The translations under genes were made by a program, and so were the position numbers. Positions 1-4,650 of a stretch of 5,221 nucleotides of DNA are shown piece by piece. How positions within the stretch are numbered: position 1 is the stretch's first letter; each line of letters opens with the position of its first letter. The notes under the pieces were generated by a model. It was not told the DNA's origin. It did not search any database and was given only the letters and a program-made list of their open reading frames with translations. This DNA comes from Caldilineaceae bacterium. Its GTDB lineage: Bacteria > Chloroflexota > Anaerolineae > Caldilineales > Caldilineaceae. Location: the NCBI GenBank assembly GCA_015494005.1, contig WGCB01000498.1:1-5221 (forward strand). The letters are read 5' to 3'.

Positions 1-92
1 GGCTAGACCCGGTGTTGCTTCCAGCGGTTCCGTCAGTCCATCCGTTCCATTAATCCATTCAATGTGAAAGTCAAATGTGAAGGAGTGAGTCT
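1..92. other. Upstream non-coding region of the first gene
   Basis: No gene is seen here. Bases 37-58 carry three TCCAT words (37-41, 46-50, 54-58), and the 8-mer AATGTGAA occurs twice (61-68 and 74-81), so the stretch is mildly repetitive. The sequence is less GC-rich than the genes that follow, as expected for a promoter region, but I could not find a convincing -35/-10 pair. ATTAAT at 49-54 is the only faintly -10-like hexamer and has no good -35 partner. The only clear signal is the Shine-Dalgarno sequence at 80-85 that belongs to the next gene. Confidence 0.5.
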
Positions 93-656
93 ATGCGCGG
101 AGGCGGTCGAGTCGTCGGCCTGATCATGGTGGCGGGCGGATTGGTCCTGCTCTTGGGGTTTCTGATCTGGGCCGTCACAGCCCTGGCGGCCGGTGAAACC
201 ACGGCGGGAGGGATGGCCCTGGGCCTCTTCCTGGCCCTGGTGGTGGTCACGCCGCTCATCGGCATCGGCCTCTTCGTCCTGCGCAAGGGCATGCAGGAGG
301 AAAAGGAACTGGCCCGGGTGGAGAAGGAGAAGACCATCCTGAACATGGTGCTGACCCAGGGCCAAGTGACCATCCAGGAGATCGTGGTGGAGCTCCAGGA
401 GCCCCGGGATGTGGTGGAGGATATGATCCGGGACCTGGTGGGCAAACGGCTTTTCAGCGGGGCCATCAACTGGGACAAGGGCGTGCTCTACAGCGTGGAG
501 AGCCAGGCCCTGGTGGAGAACCGCAAATGCCCCAACTGCGGCGGCGAGCTGGAGTTCGCCGGCAAAGGGCTCATCGTCTGCCCCTGGTGCGGCAGCGAGG
601 TGTTCCTGACCAAGCGGGCCGCAGCAGAGACGGCGAAAGCGGCCAATCCGAGCTGA
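93..656 (+). CDS. Two-TM membrane protein with C-terminal zinc ribbon
   Basis: This 187-residue protein is not one I can name. It begins with two hydrophobic helices (about residues 7-34 and 40-65), followed by basic and charged residues (RKGMQEEKELARVEKEK), so it should sit in the cytoplasmic membrane with a cytosolic C-terminal half. Residues about 78-136 (from TILNMVLTQGQVTIQEIVVEL to GVLYSV) look like a small winged-helix domain: a helix, a 'turn on' helix pair and a short hairpin. A zinc ribbon closes the protein, with CPNC at 146-149 and CPWC at 163-166; all four ligand cysteines are present. The start ATG is supported by AAGGAG at 80-85, 7 bases upstream. Membrane proteins with zinc ribbons also accompany YdjI-type SPFH proteins in Bacillus (YdjG), and an SPFH gene lies two genes downstream, which suggests a shared membrane complex (inference). 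No signal peptide is evident beyond the first TM helix. That it is a real gene is near certain; its role is unknown. Confidence 0.9.
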   Translation: MRGGGRVVGLIMVAGGLVLLLGFLIWAVTALAAGETTAGGMALGLFLALVVVTPLIGIGLFVLRKGMQEEKELARVEKEKTILNMVLTQGQVTIQEIVVELQEPRDVVEDMIRDLVGKRLFSGAINWDKGVLYSVESQALVENRKCPNCGGELEFAGKGLIVCPWCGSEVFLTKRAAAETAKAANPS

Positions 657-784
657 GGAGGCCCCGGGTGCTCCAGGGCCCCGCTGCTCCCTATGATGTG
701 TCCTTGTGACGTAATAGTGGACTGTAACGGACGGTTGGTACCATTGCCCTGACGTGCCTGTACGTTTTGTTGACCCCCACACTG
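657..784. other. Intergenic spacer, AT-richer, no clear promoter
   Basis: This spacer separates the zinc-ribbon gene from the coiled-coil gene. Its middle (about 700-772) is clearly less GC-rich than the flanking genes, as expected for a promoter. TTGACC at 770-775 resembles a -35 box, but nothing like a -10 box follows at the right distance. There is a short possible stem GGCCC/GGGCC (660-664 with 676-680) just after the first gene's stop, without a T-run, so it is not a convincing terminator. TGACGT occurs twice (707-712 and 750-755). Whether the first two genes are co-transcribed cannot be decided from this sequence. Confidence 0.35.
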
Positions 785-788
785 TGGG
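776..788. promoter_or_regulatory. Perfect 6+1+6 palindrome, possible operator
   Basis: CCCACACTGTGGG is a perfect inverted repeat with 6-base arms and a single central base, 57 bases before the start of the coiled-coil gene. It could be a binding site for a dimeric regulator, or the first arm of an RNA fold that competes with the hairpin at 785-827, because the two share bases 785-788. No second copy was noticed in the window, so no regulator can be assigned. Confidence 0.3.
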
Positions 789-827
789 AGCTGGCTGGGC
801 TCACCCAAGTGAGCTCGGAGGCTCCCG
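785..827 (+). promoter_or_regulatory. Two-tier leader hairpin before the coiled-coil gene
   Basis: An outer 6-bp stem (GGGAGC 786-791 with GCTCCC 821-826) encloses a 10-bp inner stem (795-804 with 809-818, containing two G-U pairs) and a CCAA tetraloop (805-808). A small internal loop separates the tiers. No T-run follows, so it is not a standard intrinsic terminator. The stem ends 10 bases before the AGGAG ribosome binding site (837-841) of the next gene, which places it in that gene's 5' leader if transcription starts upstream. A role in translation control or mRNA stability is inferred only. Confidence 0.45.
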
Positions 828-845
828 AAAGAAGAGAGGAGACAT

Positions 846-1568
846 ATGACCGATTCATTCGTGAACCGAGCCAAGGACCAGATGGGAGCCATCGAGCGGC
901 TGCTCAAGGGGCTTCCCGTGATCAAAGGCTACGTGGACAAGGAGCTGCGCCGGGAGGCGGACCGCCAGCTGCGAGAGACCCTGGCCTCTGCCCTGGAGGC
1001 GGAGAAGCAGCGCCTCTACGATCTCCAGAAGAAGCTCCTGAAGTCCGGCGGCCTCCGCTACATGGACGAGGTGGATGACCTGGTCCAGCGCTTGCAGACC
1101 CTGACGGATCGCATCCGCCACGCCAGCTACGGCTACGCCGGCCTCTTCGACGCCCAGCGCATCCGGGAGGAGCAGTTGGAGGCCCTGCACCGCTTCGACC
1201 TGGCCCTGGCCGCCCGGGTCGCCGAGATCCAGCAGCGCATCGACCAGCTGGCCGAGGCCGTAGGCGCCGGCGAGGCCATGGACGAGGCCGTCTCGGAGCT
1301 GGAGAAGCTCCTGGCTGACCTGCATCGCCTGTACGACCAGCGTCACCAGGCCATCATCGACCCGGGCCTGCTGGAGTCCGACTTCCTGCCCGACATCCCG
1401 GACGAGTGGCTGCAGGCGGCCCAGCAGGTGGAGGGCAGCCAGGAGGCCAGCCCGGAAGGCTCCGAGAGCAGCACCGCGGGCGCCCCCTCCCAGGAGGACA
1501 AAGGGGAGGACGACGGTGACGGGGAAGGCTTCTTCTCCCGCCTCATCCCCGGCGGGGACGACGACTGA
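846..1568 (+). CDS. Coiled-coil protein with acidic tail, unknown function
   Basis: I do not recognise a named family for this 240-residue protein. It has no membrane helix and no signal peptide, so it should be cytosolic. Residues about 10-190 are almost all helical and rich in Leu, Glu, Arg and Gln with heptad-like spacing (for example LASALEAEKQRLYDLQKKLL and the following segments), consistent with a coiled coil. A helix-breaking stretch around KSGGLRYMDEVDD (about 66-78) and an aromatic patch SYGYAGLF (about 94-101) divide it. From residue 196 the chain becomes Ser/Glu/Gly/Asp-rich and probably disordered, and ends in a small hydrophobic motif, GFFSRLIPGG (228-237), followed by three Asp. 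The start is supported by AGGAG at 837-841, 4 bases before ATG. It lies between a zinc-ribbon membrane protein and an SPFH protein. In Bacillus the SPFH protein YdjI is paired with the coiled-coil PspA, so this protein could play a comparable scaffold role, although it shows no visible PspA signature. The reading frame is intact. Confidence 0.85.
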   Translation: MTDSFVNRAKDQMGAIERLLKGLPVIKGYVDKELRREADRQLRETLASALEAEKQRLYDLQKKLLKSGGLRYMDEVDDLVQRLQTLTDRIRHASYGYAGLFDAQRIREEQLEALHRFDLALAARVAEIQQRIDQLAEAVGAGEAMDEAVSELEKLLADLHRLYDQRHQAIIDPGLLESDFLPDIPDEWLQAAQQVEGSQEASPEGSESSTAGAPSQEDKGEDDGDGEGFFSRLIPGGDDD

Positions 1569-1663
1569 GCCCAGGGCGAATGAAGAATGCGGAATGTGGA
1601 GTGCGGAATGCAGAGTGCGGAATGCGGAATGCAGCGTGCGGAATCGGAGTGCAACTGAGCCCA
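1564..1663. repeat. Perfect 10-bp direct repeat flanking the heptamer array
   Basis: ACTGAGCCCA occurs at 1564-1573, overlapping the TGA stop of the coiled-coil gene, and again at 1654-1663, immediately after the last heptamer. The two copies bracket the tandem array at 1578-1653. The layout resembles a short duplication or a target-site duplication around inserted DNA, but no transposase or terminal inverted repeats are present, so slippage or segmental duplication explains it equally well. Confidence 0.55.
1578..1653. repeat. Tandem heptamer array, consensus GAATGCG, 11 units
   Basis: The stretch divides cleanly into eleven consecutive units of seven bases (one of six): GAATGAA, GAATGCG, GAATGTG, GAGTGCG, GAATGCA, GAGTGCG, GAATGCG, GAATGCA, GCGTGCG, GAATCG, GAGTGCA. 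The consensus is GARTGCR. It begins nine bases after the stop codon of the coiled-coil gene and lies in the gap before the SPFH gene. Because seven is not a multiple of three, each strand reads it as a 7-residue peptide repeat (for example FRTLHSA on the minus strand), which makes false ORFs. Similar heptamer arrays are, to my recollection, common between genes in several GC-rich phyla including Chloroflexota; their function is not established. Confidence 0.85.
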
Positions 1664-1686
1664 CCACAGGGCTGCCGATTCGCTGA

Positions 1687-1729
1687 CTCGTTGAGCTACA
1701 GCGCTCGTTGAGCCACAAGTTGAGCCATA
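1687..1729. repeat. Three copies of GTTGAGCYAYA before the SPFH gene
   Basis: GTTGAGCTACA (1690-1700), GTTGAGCCACA (1707-1717) and GTTGAGCCATA (1719-1729) follow each other just upstream of the SPFH gene's ribosome binding site (1731-1736). The first two share a longer word, CTCGTTGAGCYACA (1687-1700 and 1704-1717), spaced 17 bases apart. The core CTC-GTT-GAG is itself a small dyad. They may be regulator sites or decayed copies of an intergenic repeat. No -35/-10 promoter pair is evident nearby. Confidence 0.5.
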
Positions 1730-1745
1730 AAAGGAGAACAAATCC

Positions 1746-2804
1746 ATGGCAAGAATTATCGACGTCATTGAAGCCCCGGATCAGGGGCCACAGGATCTGG
1801 TCGTCCGGGTCCCCGAGTACGGGCCGGGCGACTTCCGCCTGGGCAGCCAGCTCATCGTCCGAGAGAGCCAGCGGGCCGTCTTCTACCGGGACGGCAAGTC
1901 CCTGGACGTTTTCGGGCCTGGGCGGCACACCATCACCACGGCCAACCTGCCTGTCCTCTCCAAGCTGCTGCGCCTGGGCACCGGCGGCAAGGACATCTTC
2001 ACCGCCGAGGTCTACTTCGTCAGCATGCGGGAGCTCACGGACCTGAAGTGGGGCACCCCGGAGCCCATCACCCTGCGGGACACGGACTTAGGCCTGGTGC
2101 GCCTGCGAGCCTTCGGCCAGTACAGCATGCAGGTCGCGGACCCCAAGCGTTTCGTGGACCAGTTCGTGGGCACCCAGGGCCTCTACCGCACCAGCCAGAT
2201 CACCGACTTCCTGCGCAGCATCATCATCAGCCGCATGACTGACGTCCTGGGCGAGAACATGACCAGCATCCTGGACCTGCCTCGCCTCTTCGACGAGCTG
2301 AGCGCCGCGCTGCGGGCCAAGCTCCAGGACGATTTCGGCGCCATGGGGCTCTCCCTGAAGCAGTTCCGCATCGTCTCCATCAGCCCCACGGAGGAGACGG
2401 CCAAGGCCATCGACGAGCGGGCCAGCATGGGCGCCATCGGCGACATGAACGCCTACATGCAGTTTAAAGCCGCTCGGGCCATGGGCGACGCGGCCCAGCA
2501 GGAAGGGGGCGGCACCGGCGAAGGGCTGGGTATGGGCGCCGGCCTGGGGATGGGCATGGGCATGGCGGGCATGATCGCCCAGGCCATGGGCCAGGGCCAG
2601 CAGGGCGGTCAACAGGGTGGCCAGCAGGCCGCAGGACCCACCCAGATCCCATCGGTCATGACCCTGGAGCAGGCCGCGGCCTACCTCCAGGTCTCCCCCG
2701 CGGACGTGCAGGCCCTGATCGACGAGGGCTCCCTGAAGGCCAAGAAGATCGGCAGCCAGTACCGCATCAGCAAGCAGGCCATCGACGAGTTCCTGGCCAG
2801 CTGA
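1746..2804 (+). CDS. YdjI-type SPFH/Band 7 protein with C-terminal HTH
   Basis: The 352-residue protein belongs to the SPFH (stomatin/prohibitin/flotillin/HflK-C) group of the B. subtilis YdjI kind, often labelled 'virion core protein-like'. Characteristic stretches are GSQLIVRESQRAVFYRDGK (33-51), FGPGRHTITTANLPVL (56-71), TAEVYFV (86-92) and DLKWGTPEPI (99-108), then the SPFH core and helical region to about residue 245. SPFH proteins form oligomeric membrane scaffolds. No transmembrane helix or signal peptide is visible, so membrane contact may need a partner, perhaps the two-TM zinc-ribbon protein upstream. Residues about 246-304 form a Gly/Met/Gln-rich low-complexity linker. Residues 305-352 (MTLEQAAAYLQVSPADVQAL and onward to AIDEFLAS) match the excisionase/MerR-like HTH_17 type, an unusual C-terminus; zinc ribbons are more usual there. 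The start is supported by AAGGAG at 1731-1736, 9 bases before ATG. YdjI of Bacillus helps bring PspA to the membrane; the same job here is inferred. The family call is firm, the HTH call good, and DNA binding unproven. Confidence 0.93.
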   Translation: MARIIDVIEAPDQGPQDLVVRVPEYGPGDFRLGSQLIVRESQRAVFYRDGKSLDVFGPGRHTITTANLPVLSKLLRLGTGGKDIFTAEVYFVSMRELTDLKWGTPEPITLRDTDLGLVRLRAFGQYSMQVADPKRFVDQFVGTQGLYRTSQITDFLRSIIISRMTDVLGENMTSILDLPRLFDELSAALRAKLQDDFGAMGLSLKQFRIVSISPTEETAKAIDERASMGAIGDMNAYMQFKAARAMGDAAQQEGGGTGEGLGMGAGLGMGMGMAGMIAQAMGQGQQGGQQGGQQAAGPTQIPSVMTLEQAAAYLQVSPADVQALIDEGSLKAKKIGSQYRISKQAIDEFLAS

Positions 2805-2809
2805 GGCCA

Positions 2810-2844
2810 GGTTCGAGGCATCCCCCGGGCCTCCTCGAGGAACC
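2810..2844 (+). promoter_or_regulatory. Imperfect hairpin after the SPFH gene
   Basis: Starting five bases after the SPFH stop codon, GGTTCGAGG (2810-2818) can pair with CCTCG plus AACC (2833-2837 and 2841-2844), leaving a three-base bulge. An alternative inner pairing is GAGGC (2815-2819) with GCCTC (2829-2833). The position suits a 3'-end structure for the upstream transcript, but no T-run follows, so an intrinsic terminator is only a weak possibility. Confidence 0.25.
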
Positions 2845-2869
2845 ATCCTCCTGTCCCCTCCCCCACATG

Positions 2870-2911
2870 CGAAGGTCCCTGATGGCTCCCCCCAACCGTC
2901 AGGGACCTTCG
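2870..2911 (+). promoter_or_regulatory. Strong perfect hairpin just before the kinase gene
   Basis: CGAAGGTCCCTGA (2870-2882) pairs perfectly with TCAGGGACCTTCG (2899-2911), and the stem extends inward by a U-G and two G-C pairs to 16 bp with a C-rich 10-base loop (2886-2895). What follows is GTCAATTCC, not a T-run, so a standard Rho-independent terminator is not well supported. The stem ends 14 bases before the kinase ATG, leaving no room for a promoter between them. It therefore either lies in the kinase leader or overlaps its promoter; it may also serve as a 3' structure for the SPFH transcript. Confidence 0.6.
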
Positions 2912-2925
2912 GTCAATTCCGGCCC

Positions 2926-4620
2926 ATGGCACACAGCGAACACGACATCCGACCACTCCAGACTCCCCTGGACGCCACCCTGGACCAGATCCGGGCCATC
3001 GCCCGCATCGTGGTGGAGGAGCCAGACGCGGACGCCCTGGTCCAGCGGCTGAGCGAGGCCGCGGCCACTGCCTTGACCGCGGACACCGTGGCCGTGGGCA
3101 TCCACCAGGACGGCCAGGTGCGGATCGGTCCGCTCTTCCACCAGGGGACGTGCACCAACCTGGATCGCACCCTGGATCCCGGGGAGGACGTGGCCGGCTG
3201 GCTCCTGGAGCACCGGCGTCCCCTGCTGGTCCGGGATCTGAGGGCGTGGTCCTCCTTTCGCTCCCAGCTGGCGGAACGCTGGGGCGCCACGTCCCTGCTG
3301 GCGGTCCCCATCCTCAACCACCAGGAGCATCTCCTGGGCACCCTGGAGTGCTACCGGCAGGATCCCCTGCGCCCCTTCACCCCGGCCCACCTGGCCCTGG
3401 CCCGGACCATCGCCCTGCTGGCCGCGGCGGGGCTGGAGCGGGCCCAGCTCTTCGCCAAGATGCTGGAGTGGGCCTCTTCCTTCGAGAATCTGCTGGCCTT
3501 CAACGCTTCCTTGAACGCCCAGTTGGAGCCGAAGCTGCTGCTGCGCCACCTGGTGGAGCACGCCTCGGGCTTCCTGGGCGCGGAGGCAGGCATGGCCGGG
3601 CTGGTGGGCTCCCAGGATGTCCACGTGGACGGCTACTGGCACAAGGGGAAGTGGGTGGATTTCCAGGGGCGCTGGTCGGCCAAGCAGGGCACGCCGGGCT
3701 GGGTGGTGCTCAACCAGTGCTCTTACCTGACCAACGACTACCCCCGGGATCGCCTGGCCAATCGGCTGCTGGCCGAGCGCTTCCAGGTGGTGAACGCCAT
3801 CTGTGTGCCCGTGCTGGGCCTGGGGGAGCGGGTGCTCGGCTTCGTGGAGCTCCACAACAAAAAGGGCGGCCAGGAGCCCTTCACCTGGTCCGACGTGGAC
3901 TTCCTGGAGTCCTTGACCAACTCCACGGCCCTGGCCCTGCGCAACGCCAACCTCCTGGCCGAGCTGGAGGCCCAGCGCTCCCAGCTTCGAGCCCTGGCCG
4001 CTCGTCAGGTCCAGCTTCTGGAGGAAGAGCGGCAGCGCATCGCCCGGGAGCTCCACGACGAGGCCGGCCAGGCCCTGGTGGGCATCAAGCTGGGCCTGCA
4101 GGTCCTGGCCCAGCGCATGCCGCCGGAAGCCATCGCCCTGCGGGAAGAGCTGGACTCTCTGCGCCGTCAAGTGAACCAGGCCACGGCGCAGCTGAAAAAC
4201 ATCGCCCGGGAGCTGCGGCCCCCTACCCTGGACGAGCTGGGGCTGGAGGCGGCCCTGCGCCAGTGCATCCTGGCCTTCCGCAAGCGGACCTGGCTCACCG
4301 TCCATTTCGACAGCCTCAACCTGGTCCAGGTGTCCCAGGAGGTGGAGACGGCCTGCTATCGCATCGTCCAGGAAGCCTTGACCAACGTGGCCCAGCACGC
4401 CCAGGCCAGCCAGGTCTGGATCACCCTGGTCTGTGACGAGCAAGGGCTGCACCTGACCATCCGAGACGACGGCGACGGCTTCGACATGAAGGAGGCTGGG
4501 ACGCGCGGATTGGGGTTGATCGGAATGCAGGAACGGGCTAAAATGCTGGGCGGCGCCCTCCACATCGACTCCTCCCCCGGCGTGGGCACCGTGGTCCAGT
4601 GCCTGATTCCCCTGGTCTAG
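2926..4620 (+). CDS. Cytosolic GAF-GAF sensor histidine kinase (HisKA_3 type)
   Basis: This 564-residue protein senses a signal, autophosphorylates on histidine and passes the phosphate to a NarL-type regulator, encoded next door. The first GAF domain covers about residues 15-170 and the second about 190-345 (from FNASLNAQLEPK to GFVELHNKKGG). A coiled linker (about 345-370) leads to the HisKA_3 dimerisation domain, whose phospho-acceptor is His377 in ARELHDEAGQAL. The HATPase_c domain follows, with the N-box Asn487 (LTNVAQHA), the G1 box DDGDG at 514-518 and the G2 box GLGLIGM at 528-534, so all catalytic motifs are intact. There are no transmembrane helices, so the signal is probably cytosolic or delivered by a protein partner; the GAF ligand cannot be read from the sequence. 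The ATG at 2926 has no Shine-Dalgarno sequence and is closely preceded by a strong hairpin. No ATG, GTG or TTG in this frame lies in the hairpin region upstream, so this start is preferred. The architecture resembles LiaS/DegS/NarX-class kinases only in the C-terminal half. Confidence 0.94.
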   Translation: MAHSEHDIRPLQTPLDATLDQIRAIARIVVEEPDADALVQRLSEAAATALTADTVAVGIHQDGQVRIGPLFHQGTCTNLDRTLDPGEDVAGWLLEHRRPLLVRDLRAWSSFRSQLAERWGATSLLAVPILNHQEHLLGTLECYRQDPLRPFTPAHLALARTIALLAAAGLERAQLFAKMLEWASSFENLLAFNASLNAQLEPKLLLRHLVEHASGFLGAEAGMAGLVGSQDVHVDGYWHKGKWVDFQGRWSAKQGTPGWVVLNQCSYLTNDYPRDRLANRLLAERFQVVNAICVPVLGLGERVLGFVELHNKKGGQEPFTWSDVDFLESLTNSTALALRNANLLAELEAQRSQLRALAARQVQLLEEERQRIARELHDEAGQALVGIKLGLQVLAQRMPPEAIALREELDSLRRQVNQATAQLKNIARELRPPTLDELGLEAALRQCILAFRKRTWLTVHFDSLNLVQVSQEVETACYRIVQEALTNVAQHAQASQVWITLVCDEQGLHLTIRDDGDGFDMKEAGTRGLGLIGMQERAKMLGGALHIDSSPGVGTVVQCLIPLV

Positions 4621-4650
4621 CCCCTGCCACTGAGTTCCAGGAAACGTGCC

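Noticed and set aside
660..680. Intrinsic terminator after the zinc-ribbon gene
   Set aside because: Only a 5-bp GGCCC/GGGCC stem with an 11-base loop and no T-run.
752..765. Near-palindrome ACGTGC-CT-GTACGT as an operator
   Set aside because: One mismatch in short 6-base arms; such dyads are expected by chance and there is no second copy.
770..798. Sigma-70 promoter using TTGACC as -35
   Set aside because: The region 16-18 bases downstream is GC-rich (CTGGCTGGG) with no -10-like hexamer.
1578..1653. CRISPR array
   Set aside because: Units are seven bases long and directly adjacent with no spacers, and no cas gene is nearby.
1564..1663. Insertion sequence or MITE
   Set aside because: A direct repeat flanks the array, but the inserted part has no terminal inverted repeats and no coding potential; kept only as a finding about a possible duplication.
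855..1928. A 357-codon open frame on the minus strand
   Set aside because: It crosses the coiled-coil gene, the heptamer array and the SPFH start. Part of its 'protein' is just the translated heptamer repeat, and there is no supported start.
2867..3052. A short + strand frame starting in the hairpin before the kinase
   Set aside because: It overlaps the true kinase frame, has no ribosome site, and its composition (Pro/Ser/Thr/Trp) is typical of a shifted frame.
3150..4436. A 428-codon frame on the + strand inside the kinase gene
   Set aside because: It is Gly/Ala/Pro/Arg-rich out-of-frame translation fully within the kinase, whose own frame has intact GAF, HisKA_3 and HATPase motifs.
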